Assembly (NCBI GenBank): GCA_003670925.1
Contig: QWQG01000246.1
Span: forward strand, 1-59,105
Direction of reading: 5' to 3'
DNA from: Planctomycetota bacterium
GTDB taxonomy: Bacteria; Planctomycetota; Planctomycetia; Planctomycetales; Planctomycetaceae
Length of the DNA: 59,105 nucleotides
The notes beneath the pieces are model-generated. The model had not been told where the DNA came from, ran no database searches, and worked only from the letters and a program-made list of their open reading frames with translations. The translations under genes were made by a program, and so were the position numbers. How positions within the stretch are numbered: position 1 is the first letter of the stretch; every line of letters begins with the position of its first letter. Shown here piece after piece: positions 7,644 through 16,945 of this stretch.

Positions 7644-10337
7644 ATGGCATCTCTTAAAAAGGCACTGGTGATCGTCGAATCACCTGCAAAAGCAAAAAAA
7701 ATCGCCGGATTTTTGGGCGACGATTACATTGTCCGCGCCAGCATGGGGCACATTCGGGACTTACCATCCAGCGCGGCTGAAATCCCGCCGGCAGTCAAAA
7801 AAGAACCGTGGTCAACGCTCGGAGTGAACGTAGAGAATGACTTTGATCCACTTTATGTGGTTCCCGCAGAAAAGAAAAAACTCGTCACCGAACTGAAGGA
7901 TTGCTTAAAAAAAGTCAGCCAACTCATTCTGGCGACGGACGAAGACCGCGAAGGTGAAAGTATTGGCTGGCATCTTGTTCAGGTTCTGAAACCCAACGTG
8001 CCAGTCAGCCGCATGGTGTTTTCAGAAATCACCAAGCCTGCCATTCTGGACGCTATCCGCAATACTCGGATGCTGGATGAGAATCTGGTTCAGGCTCAAG
8101 AGACCCGTCGGGTTGTCGATCGACTCTATGGGTACACGCTCAGCCCGCTGCTGTGGAAAAAGATCGCCCGTGGGCTTTCGGCGGGACGCGTGCAAAGCGT
8201 AGCTGTACGTCTTTTGGTTGCGCGGGAAATTGAGCGAATGAAGTTCCGGAGTGGAACATTCTGGGACTTGAAGGCTGTCCTGCAGGGAAAAGTTGGCGAG
8301 TCGTTCGAAGCTGTGTTGCAGACTGTCGGTGGACGGCGCATTGCTGCGGGGCGTGACTTTGACGAAAACACTGGCCGCCTTAAAGACGGATCTGATGTTC
8401 TCCTCTTGGAAGAGAAGCGGACGAAGGAGCTTCTGGAAAAAGTCCGGACGCAGCCGTGGACGATTACCAGCATCGAGCAGAAGCAGCAGAATCGTAAGCC
8501 CTATCCGCCATTCACGACGAGCACGTTGCAACAGGAATCCAATCGCAAGCTAAGCATGACAGCTCGGCAGACCATGCAGACTGCTCAGCGATTGTACGAA
8601 GACGGTCACATCACTTACATGCGTACGGACAGTGTGAGTCTCAGCGGCGAAGCAATCACAGCGGCCCGCGGGCGAGTTGATGAATTGTACGGCAAGGATT
8701 ACCTCAGCCCTGCCCCTCGTCAGTTTACGACAAAATCGAAAGGCGCACAGGAGGCGCACGAAGCAATTCGACCGGCTGGTACGGAGATGAAAACAGCTGA
8801 CGAGTTGGGGCTGTCAGGAGCGGAATACAAGCTCTACCAGATGATCTGGAAACGCACGATGGCCACGCAGATGGCTGAAGCCATTTTGCGATTCGACACG
8901 GTAACGATTAAAGTTGATGATGCGGAGTTCCGTGCGTCCGGACGCACGGTCGAATTTGCGGGTTTCTTCCGCGCCTACGTCGAAGGCTCCGATGATCCGG
9001 AAGCAGCGATTGAAGATCAGGATTCCTCACTGCCGCCGTTGTCAGAGAAGGATGTGCTGCAGTGTCAGAGTGTGGACGCGATCTCGCATGAGACGAAGCC
9101 GCCTGCGCGTTTTACCGAAGCGACACTTGTCAGAACACTGGAAGCGGAAGGCATTGGTCGTCCAAGTACGTATGCCAGCATTCTGAGTACGATTCAGGAT
9201 CGCGGCTATGTGCGGAAGAACGGTAATCAGCTTGTGCCGACGTTTACAGCGATGGCGGTGACTAAGTTGCTTGAGAATCATTTCCCAAACCTCGTGAATC
9301 TCGGATTCACGGCAGGCATGGAGCAGACTCTGGACGACATTGCGACGGGTACGGCAGATCGATTGCCATACCTTCGGCAGTTTTATACAGGTAGCGAAGG
9401 ACTCGACGAGCAGGTTAAGCATAAAGAAGGAAATATCGATCCACGCGAAGCGTGTACGCTGTCGATCGATGGCCTGGATGCATCCGTTCGCGTCGGCCGC
9501 TACGGGCCGTATTTCGAAAAAATGAATGGTGAAGAAAAGCTGACTGCGTCCATCCCCGACAACATTGCGCCGGGTGAGATCACGAATGAAGTCGCGGATC
9601 GACTGATTGAAGAGAAGCAAAAGGGACCGCAGTCGCTGGGAATTCATCCGGAAGAAGGTCTTGCCGTCTACCAGATGCGTGGCCCCTTTGGGCCGTATCT
9701 GCAACTCGGTGAGATGAAGGACGATGGTACGAAGCCTAAGCGCTGCAGCATCCCCAATTGCTTCGATCCTTCGAACATCGATCTGCCAACAGCCATCGAA
9801 CTGCTTTCATTGCCGCGCAGAATCGGAAAGCATCCGCTCACCGACAAGGTGGTGAATGCGGGCGTTGGCCGATTCGGACCGTATGTGACGCACGACAAGG
9901 TGTTCGGCAGCTTTGAAAAGAAAACGCATACGTATGAATTCGGTGTTGAGACGTACAACGTCCTGAATATCACCATGGACGCCGCAGTTGAATTGCTGCG
10001 GAACACGAAGAAGCGAGCCGCACCAACGCCCTTGAAGGAACTGGGCAATCATCCTGAGGATGCGGCACCTGTGCAGATTTTTGAGGGTAAATTTGGCCCG
10101 TACGTCAAGCACGGGGCGACCAATGCCACAGTTCCCAAAGACACCGACATTTCAACGGTGACAATGGAAGAGGCCGTGTCGTGGCTGGCAGATAAAGTGG
10201 CCAAAGGCGGCGGCACGAAAGCCGGTGGCCGAAAAGCGACGGCAAAAAAAACGGCGGCGAAAAAGACGACCACAAAGAGTGTCGCGAAGAAAACGCCAAA
10301 AAAGTCGGGTAAGAAGGCTTCGAAGAAGGATGCATAA
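7644..10337 (+). CDS. topA: DNA topoisomerase I (type IA)
   Basis: The enzyme relaxes negatively supercoiled DNA by single-strand passage. The 897-residue protein opens with the Toprim block VIVESPAKAKKIAGFLG and has ATDEDREGESIGWH with the metal-binding acidic residues. The type IA core follows, with LSAGRVQSVA and ITYMRTDS; the tyrosine in the latter (Tyr325) is the nucleophile. From about residue 590, instead of zinc-finger cysteines, there are repeated topoisomerase C-terminal repeat motifs (VRVGRYGPYFEK, RGPFGPYLQLGE, VGRFGPYVTHD, EGKFGPYVKHG). The last 50 residues are almost only Lys, Ala and Thr (KKTAAKKTTTKSVAKK), resembling histone H1, and probably bind DNA non-specifically. The ATG at 7644 directly precedes the conserved N-terminus. 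Confidence 0.97.
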   Translation: MASLKKALVIVESPAKAKKIAGFLGDDYIVRASMGHIRDLPSSAAEIPPAVKKEPWSTLGVNVENDFDPLYVVPAEKKKLVTELKDCLKKVSQLILATDEDREGESIGWHLVQVLKPNVPVSRMVFSEITKPAILDAIRNTRMLDENLVQAQETRRVVDRLYGYTLSPLLWKKIARGLSAGRVQSVAVRLLVAREIERMKFRSGTFWDLKAVLQGKVGESFEAVLQTVGGRRIAAGRDFDENTGRLKDGSDVLLLEEKRTKELLEKVRTQPWTITSIEQKQQNRKPYPPFTTSTLQQESNRKLSMTARQTMQTAQRLYEDGHITYMRTDSVSLSGEAITAARGRVDELYGKDYLSPAPRQFTTKSKGAQEAHEAIRPAGTEMKTADELGLSGAEYKLYQMIWKRTMATQMAEAILRFDTVTIKVDDAEFRASGRTVEFAGFFRAYVEGSDDPEAAIEDQDSSLPPLSEKDVLQCQSVDAISHETKPPARFTEATLVRTLEAEGIGRPSTYASILSTIQDRGYVRKNGNQLVPTFTAMAVTKLLENHFPNLVNLGFTAGMEQTLDDIATGTADRLPYLRQFYTGSEGLDEQVKHKEGNIDPREACTLSIDGLDASVRVGRYGPYFEKMNGEEKLTASIPDNIAPGEITNEVADRLIEEKQKGPQSLGIHPEEGLAVYQMRGPFGPYLQLGEMKDDGTKPKRCSIPNCFDPSNIDLPTAIELLSLPRRIGKHPLTDKVVNAGVGRFGPYVTHDKVFGSFEKKTHTYEFGVETYNVLNITMDAAVELLRNTKKRAAPTPLKELGNHPEDAAPVQIFEGKFGPYVKHGATNATVPKDTDISTVTMEEAVSWLADKVAKGGGTKAGGRKATAKKTAAKKTTTKSVAKKTPKKSGKKASKKDA

Positions 10338-10446
10338 AACAACCCTCGAAATATCTTAACAAGGCACGGGCTTTGTATCCAAACGATGAGGGATTGCATG
10401 ACGAGACGATTTTCACGACAACGGATAGCCACTTGTCGGCCGATCC

Positions 10447-11073
10447 GTGGCGCTGCATCCTGAGTGTTCGACTGACCGTCCAATCGCGTTCACTGCGCCA
10501 GCTGCCGCTTCCCTTGCCGTGTTTCGTGAAATGTTTCCGCAGGAAATACTGGCTGCCGGGCTGATCGTTTCGGTCACCAATATTACGCTGCTGATGACGG
10601 AAATCTGCGGCAGGAATGAGTTGTATCAGTCGCTGGGTGATGGTCAGGCGTTCGGACAGATCTACACCCGACTGCAGGACGTCGATGAGACGATCAGGTC
10701 TCACGGAGGAGCGATCGTGAAGATCGTGGGTGACGGAGTCTTGGCGACCTTTCAAAATCCTGAATCTGCATGAGCTGCGTGCACCGTCATGCTGTTAGCA
10801 AAAGAGGATACTCCCGCATTGCGAATGGCGTTGCATCGCAGTTCGGCTCTGGTCACGACGATCAATGATCGGCTGGACGACTTTGGTGAAGCGCTGCATT
10901 TGTTGCGAACCATGCTTCACATGGCGGAGGCAAATGAGTTGATCCTGACGGCAAGTGTGCTCCCCATTCGTGACGCCGCAGGAGGTTTTAAACTGAATGG
11001 CCTGCAAGCCGTCCCCTTGGAACAGATCGTCGCCGATTCTGCCACGATCACGTATCGCTGCCAGCCCGTTTAG
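10447..11073 (+). pseudogene. Broken class III adenylate/guanylate cyclase domain
   Basis: Two open frames in the same phase (to 10773, and from 10789) are separated by an in-frame TGA at 10771-10773. Read through it, they resemble a class III nucleotide cyclase. SVTNITLLMTEI corresponds to the usual VRNLTLLFTDI, where the metal-binding Asp is here Glu. GGAIVKIVGDGVLATF matches the GAV-K-GDAVMA-F block with the second Asp kept. NDRLDDFGEAL matches the NRLDYFG-TVN block. An in-frame stop at 10426 cuts off any upstream domain. The loss of the start, the internal stop and the eroded motifs mark it as a decayed gene. It lies 3' of topA and could come from a larger planctomycete cyclase whose N-terminal part is missing here. 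Confidence 0.65.
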
Positions 11074-11189
11074 ACTGGACGCCATCAGCCTGAGCGTTTC
11101 TCCAATGACATAGGCGAGCCGCTGCGGTAAAAATCAGCACACGCCAGACTCGCTGGCGAGTTATCTTTTAAGAATAAGGTGAGTACCCG

Positions 11190-12614
11190 ATGCCGCAGCA
11201 GGATCTGACATTGGATGACATGAACTCATCCTCACGGCGCAAGTTCGTGGCCAATGCCGGAGGCGGCTTTGCGGGGCTAGCGTTGGCGCAATTGTGCGCG
11301 CGGGATGCGCCCGCCGATGCCGTGCAGCATCAGCTGCCAAAGGTCAAGCGTGTCATTCAGCTGTTTATGACGGGCGGTGCTAGCCCGATGGATACATATG
11401 ACTACAAGCCGGAACTGGCCAGACTTCACGGGCAGATGCTGGGACCAAAGGAGAAACCTGAAGGGTTTGTCGCACCTGCCGGTGCGATCATGAAAAGTCC
11501 TTTTGAATTTGCGCAGCATGGCGAATCGGGACGTTGGGTCAGCAGCATGTTTCCCGAACAGGCAAAGCTGATCGACGAGATGGCTTTCCTGATGGCCATG
11601 ACGACGAAGACCAACGTGCATGGTCCCGGCACCTACATGATGAACAGTGGTTTTTTGTTGCCAGGATTTCCGTGCATGGGTGCGTGGATCTCCTACGCCC
11701 TTGGCAATCTGACGGACAATCTTCCGACATTTGTCGTATTGCCGGATGCTAAAGGGTTACCGTACAACCAGCGAGGTTGTTTTTCATCCGGCTTTCTACC
11801 AGCCGTGCATCAGGGAACAACGATCAATGCCGCCTCAGCGCAACCGGTTCCGGACCTGTTTGCGTCTTCAAAGTTTGCGTTTGCAAATCGTAACGGCGAC
11901 GCTGCGGGACTCGCGTTGCTGGACAAGATGAATCGCCAGCACGCAGCACAGCATCCGCATGACTCACGGCTTGAAGCGCGGATCGCCAGTTATGAACTGG
12001 CAGCCAAGATGCAACTCTCCGCTCCGGAAGCATTTGATGTGAGTCGTGAACCGGAATCTGTGCATAAAAGCTATGGGCTGGACGACAAAGTTACTGAAGA
12101 CTTTGGCCGTCGTTGTTTATTGGCAACTCGATTAATCGAACGGGGAGTGCGGTTTGTGCAGGTCTGGAGCGGGCCTCAGGGAGCGACTGGTAACTGGGAT
12201 AACCACGGCAATATTCTTACGGAACTTCCGCCGATGGCAAATAGTGTGGACCGTCCGATCGCAGCGCTGCTGCGCGATTTAAAATCACGCGGACTGGACA
12301 AAGACACCTTGGTCATCTGGACGACGGAATTTGGACGCACGCCGTTTGCTCAGGGAAGTCTGGGCCGGGATCACAACGGCGGCAGTTTTGTGAGTTGGCT
12401 GTGGGGGGCCGGGATTAGGCCCGGCATCGCGCACGGTCGCAGCGATGACTGGGGCTATCAGGCGGTTGAGAACAAGACATATTGCTACGACCTGCACGCG
12501 ACAATTCTGTATTTGCTGGGGATTGATCACGAGAAACTCACCATGCGCCAAAACGGCATTGACCGTCGTTTAACCGATGTGCATGGGCATGTCATTGCAG
12601 AAGTGCTGGCATGA
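11190..12614 (+). CDS. DUF1501 family protein, Tat-exported (orphan)
   Basis: A 474-residue member of the DUF1501 family, distantly related to the sulfatase/alkaline phosphatase fold and strongly expanded in planctomycetes. The N-terminus carries a twin-arginine signal (SSRRKFVANAGGGFAGLALAQL). Typical family blocks are present: RVIQLFMTGGASPMDTYDYKPEL, MTTKTNVHGPGTYMMNSGF, ERGVRFVQVWSG, WDNHGNI, DTLVIWTTEFGRTPFAQG, GRDHN and the closing LLGIDHEKLT block. The usual DUF1549/DUF1553 cytochrome partner is not adjacent, so this copy is an orphan. Exact function is unknown; export to the periplasm follows from the signal. It converges on the HD gene with only 8 bp between the stops. Confidence 0.88.
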   Translation: MPQQDLTLDDMNSSSRRKFVANAGGGFAGLALAQLCARDAPADAVQHQLPKVKRVIQLFMTGGASPMDTYDYKPELARLHGQMLGPKEKPEGFVAPAGAIMKSPFEFAQHGESGRWVSSMFPEQAKLIDEMAFLMAMTTKTNVHGPGTYMMNSGFLLPGFPCMGAWISYALGNLTDNLPTFVVLPDAKGLPYNQRGCFSSGFLPAVHQGTTINAASAQPVPDLFASSKFAFANRNGDAAGLALLDKMNRQHAAQHPHDSRLEARIASYELAAKMQLSAPEAFDVSREPESVHKSYGLDDKVTEDFGRRCLLATRLIERGVRFVQVWSGPQGATGNWDNHGNILTELPPMANSVDRPIAALLRDLKSRGLDKDTLVIWTTEFGRTPFAQGSLGRDHNGGSFVSWLWGAGIRPGIAHGRSDDWGYQAVENKTYCYDLHATILYLLGIDHEKLTMRQNGIDRRLTDVHGHVIAEVLA

Positions 12615-12622
12615 AGCCTAGG

Positions 12623-13957
12623 TCAGGGGTTCTTGAGAGCATCTAGGACAAGTTCGTCCACGGACAGACTTGCTGGAATTAAATCACGAATTTCGGGAGA
12701 AACAAAGATTCGAACTTTTTTCACGCAATCGTCGAATTGCGTCTTCGCCATGGCATCGACGATCGGCGAGACTTCACGCAGAGGCCGATATTCCTTGCTC
12801 GAACGAAACCAGACATCGACACGAAATTCGACTTCGCGATGCTGCGGTGGAGCGTCGATCAGGACATCCATGGGTAAGAGTTTTCGTCCGACGACAGCAC
12901 CGAGTCTTTCGGTCAATCCTGACGAACATCCGGCCAGTTGCGTGGCTGTGAGCAGTCGCAGGGCCCGGTACAGCGGTTCCCGATGATAGATGCTGTATTC
13001 CGCAAGTCGTTTGTGCAATCTGCGGCGTTGGCCGAACAAGCCATCGGTGAGCGCTGCGACATCTGATCCGCTCGCAGTTGTGCATAGACATCGAATCAGT
13101 TCAGGCTCCGACATGCGAAATAGTGAACTCAGATCGAGTTTCGGCATCAACTCCAGAAACGATCGCGCGAACATCGTCGTTGCCGACCGTACGGCGTGAT
13201 GCCAGTACACCTCAGTGAACATCACGTATCTCGCAAAGACCATCATTTCAGCAGCCGTGCGTCCTTTGGATGTGATCGCAAGTCCATCGCCAGCTTCGTT
13301 TACGATCAGCGAATTGATCAGTCGATTACGGTCGAAGTGGCGACCGTAGGGAACTCCGCAATGCTGACTGTCGCGGGCCAAGTAATCCATTTTGTCGATA
13401 TCGATAGGCCCCGACAAAATCGATCGCCGCAAACGGTTGCTTGGCGAATTTGATTTCGCCACCAACACATCGAGGACTTCAGCGGCGCTGACGTTCCACT
13501 GCGATTCAAGCACCTTTGTCAGCTCACCGTCAGGCCTCAGAAATTCCTTGGCGAAGACTTCATGCGGCGGCATTTGCGGCAGTTCCATGTCCTCAATCGG
13601 GTGACAGAACGGCCAGTGCCCAATGTCGTGCAGTAAGGCGGCGACGATCAGGACTTCTGCATCGTGCCGCGAAACAATCGCGGCGAATTTCGCGTCACTG
13701 CCAAGCTGCCACAGATACCTCAACGCATTGTGATAAACGCCCAAAGCATGTTCAAACCGCGTATGTGTGGCACCAGGATAAACATGCGATGCGAGGGCCA
13801 GTTGTGTCACCTGCCGCAGGCGCTGGAACTCCGCCGTATCAACAATGGCACGGACACGGCGCGTAAACGGCACGTCCTGTTCGGTCGGAATTCGGATCAC
13901 TCCGAACGAATTACCGGCCTGTGCGAGTTCTGAAATATCTGAATACGGGTGGCTCAT
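12623..13957 (-). CDS. HD-domain phosphohydrolase (dNTPase-like)
   Basis: The 444-residue protein contains an HD phosphohydrolase domain with the metal ligands in order: THTRFEHALGVYHN (His70), AALLHDIGHWPFCH (His110-Asp111, His114) and IDIDKMDYLARDSQH (about residue 190). VRAIVDTAEFQRLRQVTQL just before is the N-terminal signature of the YdhJ/SAMHD1-like group, which also includes dGTP triphosphohydrolases. It is probably a cytoplasmic nucleotide hydrolase; the substrate cannot be assigned from sequence. The start MSHPYSDISEL at 13957 is the first ATG. It is convergent with the DUF1501 gene and divergent from infA. Confidence 0.85.
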   Translation of the reverse strand: MSHPYSDISELAQAGNSFGVIRIPTEQDVPFTRRVRAIVDTAEFQRLRQVTQLALASHVYPGATHTRFEHALGVYHNALRYLWQLGSDAKFAAIVSRHDAEVLIVAALLHDIGHWPFCHPIEDMELPQMPPHEVFAKEFLRPDGELTKVLESQWNVSAAEVLDVLVAKSNSPSNRLRRSILSGPIDIDKMDYLARDSQHCGVPYGRHFDRNRLINSLIVNEAGDGLAITSKGRTAAEMMVFARYVMFTEVYWHHAVRSATTMFARSFLELMPKLDLSSLFRMSEPELIRCLCTTASGSDVAALTDGLFGQRRRLHKRLAEYSIYHREPLYRALRLLTATQLAGCSSGLTERLGAVVGRKLLPMDVLIDAPPQHREVEFRVDVWFRSSKEYRPLREVSPIVDAMAKTQFDDCVKKVRIFVSPEIRDLIPASLSVDELVLDALKNP

Positions 13958-14254
13958 TTCCCGTATTATCGCTAGCTAGCACACTTTTCACAAGCGGCCG
14001 GGAGCCAAACAAAGACGTCCCAAACAATGCAATTGATCTCCATAAATCCATTTCCGGGTTGAGTTTCCGCCGCAACCTTGTCACGATGCTGAGCCCACCG
14101 CTGACGTCGTCTACGTCGCACGAACTGATCTTCCAATTCACCCCGGTCGGCTACAATCAGTGGGTCGACAACTTGAGGTGTAGTGTTGAATGGAAAAATC
14201 TTCGTTCAATTCGGTTTGGGTGATCATCAAAAAACGGCGAAAGCAGAATTCGGA
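13958..14254. other. Divergent intergenic region before infA
   Basis: This 297-bp gap should carry promoters for the HD gene (minus) and for infA (plus). The infA frame is open for 24 codons upstream of its true start, to 14183, but this extension has no similarity to the family. No terminator or RNA gene was seen. Confidence 0.35.
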
Positions 14255-14473
14255 ATGGCGAAGGAAGAATCAATTCAGGTCGAAGGCAACGTTGTCGAAG
14301 CACTCGCGAATACTCAGTTTCGCGTGGAGCTAGAAAATGGCCATCAGGTCATGGCACATGTTGCTGGAAAAATGCGTAAACACTTTATCAGGATTGTGCC
14401 TGGTGATCGGGTTGTGGTCGAAGTTTCTCCGTACGATCTGAAACGCGGTCGGATCGTGTATCGCGAACGGTAA
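14255..14473 (+). CDS. infA: Translation initiation factor IF-1
   Basis: IF-1 binds the A site of the 30S subunit during initiation. With the start at 14255 the protein is exactly 72 residues, the standard length. It reads [20 protein letters not shown], then [40 protein letters not shown] and RIVYRER. This is an S1-like OB fold with the conserved GKMR and PGDRV motifs. An upstream ATG (14183) would add 24 residues with no counterpart in the family. The rnhA start follows after 7 bp, so the two are probably co-transcribed. Confidence 0.97.
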   Translation: MAKEESIQVEGNVVEALANTQFRVELENGHQVMAHVAGKMRKHFIRIVPGDRVVVEVSPYDLKRGRIVYRER

Positions 14474-14480
14474 TTCGGCG

Positions 14481-14960
14481 ATGACCACCGAAACATCCTC
14501 TCTGCCATTTGTCCAGCTCTTTACCGACGGTGCCTGTAAAGGCAATCCTGGCCCGGGAGGTTGGGGCTGTATCCTCCGTCATCCTGCCACAAAGACTGAA
14601 AAAGAATTCAGCGGCGGCGAATCGTTGACGACAAATAACCAGATGGAACTCCAAGCCGTAATCGAAGGCCTGAAAATCCTGACGCGAAAATCACGTGTGG
14701 AAGTCGTGACAGACAGTTCGTACGTTGCTAAGGGTTGCAAAGAATGGTTGCCTGGCTGGAAGAAAAAAGGCTGGAACCGCAAAGACGGCAGCAAATTGGT
14801 GCCGATCAAGAACATTGAACACTGGAAGCAACTCGATGAGTTGCTCAGCAAACACCAGATCACGTTCACGCTGATTAAAGGCCATGCTGGCCACGTCGAA
14901 AACGAACGATGCGATGTGCTTGCCGTCGATGCCGCCGAACGAGCGAGGTATTCGAATTGA
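14481..14960 (+). CDS. rnhA: Ribonuclease HI
   Basis: The enzyme cleaves the RNA strand of RNA-DNA hybrids. The 159-residue protein has all catalytic blocks: LFTDGACKGNPGPGGWG (first Asp), TTNNQMELQAVIEGL (Glu), VVTDSSYVAKGCKEWL (second Asp), the basic handle region GWKKKGWNRKDG, and KGHAGHVENERCDVLA (His and last Asp). The length is that of E. coli RNase HI (155 aa). It begins 7 bp after infA. Confidence 0.97.
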   Translation: MTTETSSLPFVQLFTDGACKGNPGPGGWGCILRHPATKTEKEFSGGESLTTNNQMELQAVIEGLKILTRKSRVEVVTDSSYVAKGCKEWLPGWKKKGWNRKDGSKLVPIKNIEHWKQLDELLSKHQITFTLIKGHAGHVENERCDVLAVDAAERARYSN

Positions 14961-15094
14961 GCGTGGCTGTACGCTTAGTGAAAGCGTGAACCGCGCTGCA
15001 AGTTTTCAGCCCTGCTGTTTCCTGGGGAGCACACACAACGTGACATGGGCAAACCGTGCCGCGAGGAGGCTCTTTTACATGGCCCCAATAGGCT

Positions 15095-16942
15095 TCAACA
15101 CACCCCGTGCAGTGGTCCACCTCGAGCGGCCAGTGCATCGACTCTGCGGCAGATTATGGGATCGGTCTCCAGCGCCGGTGCCATGTGCGTCTTGATCCGA
15201 GCGTCGATGATCATTGGGCCATGGCAACCCCAGTGTTTCTGTTCCATGAATGCATCCACGCCAAAGATATCCGCCGCCGGATTGCTGCGCGTGAACGTCA
15301 CCCACAAAAAATTACTCAACGACGCACTGCAAAACGGTGCATCATCGACGAGCACAATCATGGGGAAACCGGACAAGATGGTCGGAGCGATGTGCTGCAA
15401 CGCAGCGCATAAAATCGGTGGTGCAGGATCAGATGCGTGAGGCCCAACAGACCACTTTGGCCCGGTGATTGCCAGAATTCCTCGCTGACAGACAGTTGGT
15501 GCAGAAAATCCGTCCGGTAGTCGAAGCCCTGCAGGCACAGCAGTCCCCAGCGTCCTCCGCACTGGCCCGGCGGCGGCAATCACCAATTTTGATCCGCAAT
15601 TTAGGGCGTTGCCGCTGTAGTCGAGCGTATCGATGGTTGTCCGGGTCTGAAAATGTAAATCTCGCGTGAGATCAATCCGCTGCAGGACATGTCGCAGGAA
15701 GGCCGCTTTGTCGTGAATGTCCAGTTGCCGGTCATCTTCCTTCGCCGCGATTATCAGGTATTTAGCGAGCGACAATTGTCCCTGTCCCAGAATCGCGTTG
15801 GCATTTGTCAGTAACTCCTGCGGCAGACGCTCAGCACCATACGGCACATAGCGTTCACTGCCAATTGCAAGCAGGAGTGGATGCACGCCCGCCTCATCGA
15901 CAGCATGAACCGCATGCACACCAGGGAGCACGGCGGGGATTGCTGGCCCCGTGAGTTCATGAATCAGTGCGCCAAAGATAGAATCTTCCTGAGGCGGCCG
16001 ACCGACGACAGTAAATGGCCAGATTGCGGCGCGTCGATGATAGACGGCATCGACATTCACCACCGGGAAATCATGCGTCAGGCTGTAATATCCCAGATGA
16101 TCACCAAACGGACCTTCCGGAAGCACACGCTCCGGATCAATCGTGCCGGAAATACAAAAATCTGCATCCGCACAGATCATCGGCCCTTGACTCTGGCGAA
16201 CCATGCGGAGGGCGCGGCGTGACAACGCGCCAGCGAAAGCAACTTCGGGAATTCCGTCCGGCAACGGCATCACTGCGGCGACAGCTAAGGCTGGTGGCCC
16301 GCCTACCAAAATGTTGACTCGGAGTGGCTGACCCTTTTGAATTGCAGCGGCATGATGAAATCCGATGCTGCGATGGATCTGATAATGCAGTCCGACTTCT
16401 TTGTCAGCTTGGTACTGATTGCCGCTGATCTGAACGCGATACATGCCGAGATTCGAATGCATGTAACCCGGTCGATCGGGATGCTCCGTGTAGACCTGCG
16501 GCAATGTAATAAACGCTCCTCCATCCTGCGGCCAGCATTTCAGCTGCGGCAGTTTACTGAGCGATGTTGAGCACTCCATCACAGGGCCGGACCGCCGCTG
16601 TGCGCACCGCATGGAAATCAGCGTCCGCAATGTGGACGGAATTCGCAGCGGATTTCGCAGCACAAACAGCGGGTCTTTCTTGGACTGCACGAGAGCTTCG
16701 ACGCCGCGCAGAGCATCGCGAAACATAAACTTAGCACGGTCCAGTGTGCCGAAAAGATTACTGACCATCGGAAATTGGCAACCGACGACATTTTCAAACA
16801 GAATTGCCGGGCCGCCACGTTCACAGATGCGCCGATGAATCTCGGCTGCCTCCAAATCGGCATTTATCGGAATCTTCAACCGCAAGAGCTGGCCGTGTCG
16901 TTCCAGATCGTGGATACATTCCTGAAGACTACCATATCCCAT
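15095..16942 (-). CDS. UbiD-family prenylated-FMN decarboxylase
   Basis: A 615-residue member of the UbiD family, which removes or adds carboxyl groups on aromatic or unsaturated acids using prenylated FMN. The N-terminus (GYGSLQECIHDLERHGQLLR, ICERGGPAILFENV) and the blocks GMYRVQISG, VGLHYQIHRSIGFHH, PEVAFAGALSRRALRMV and DPERVLPEGPFGDHLGYYS are diagnostic; the last carries the Arg and Glu of the catalytic E-R-E set. Planctomycete homologues are usually annotated as menaquinone biosynthesis decarboxylase, which would fit quinone synthesis, but no ubiX or men/mqn gene lies in the window. Its stop precedes the YceH-like gene order: that gene ends 4 bp upstream of this start, so the pair is one operon. 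Confidence 0.88.
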   Translation of the reverse strand: MGYGSLQECIHDLERHGQLLRLKIPINADLEAAEIHRRICERGGPAILFENVVGCQFPMVSNLFGTLDRAKFMFRDALRGVEALVQSKKDPLFVLRNPLRIPSTLRTLISMRCAQRRSGPVMECSTSLSKLPQLKCWPQDGGAFITLPQVYTEHPDRPGYMHSNLGMYRVQISGNQYQADKEVGLHYQIHRSIGFHHAAAIQKGQPLRVNILVGGPPALAVAAVMPLPDGIPEVAFAGALSRRALRMVRQSQGPMICADADFCISGTIDPERVLPEGPFGDHLGYYSLTHDFPVVNVDAVYHRRAAIWPFTVVGRPPQEDSIFGALIHELTGPAIPAVLPGVHAVHAVDEAGVHPLLLAIGSERYVPYGAERLPQELLTNANAILGQGQLSLAKYLIIAAKEDDRQLDIHDKAAFLRHVLQRIDLTRDLHFQTRTTIDTLDYSGNALNCGSKLVIAAAGPVRRTLGTAVPAGLRLPDGFSAPTVCQRGILAITGPKWSVGPHASDPAPPILCAALQHIAPTILSGFPMIVLVDDAPFCSASLSNFLWVTFTRSNPAADIFGVDAFMEQKHWGCHGPMIIDARIKTHMAPALETDPIICRRVDALAARGGPLHGVC

Positions 16943-16945
16943 GAT

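Noticed and set aside
10771-10773. TGA read as selenocysteine or under a changed genetic code
   Set aside because: No selenocysteine family or SECIS-like context was recognised, and other genes here use TGA as stop; gene decay is simpler.
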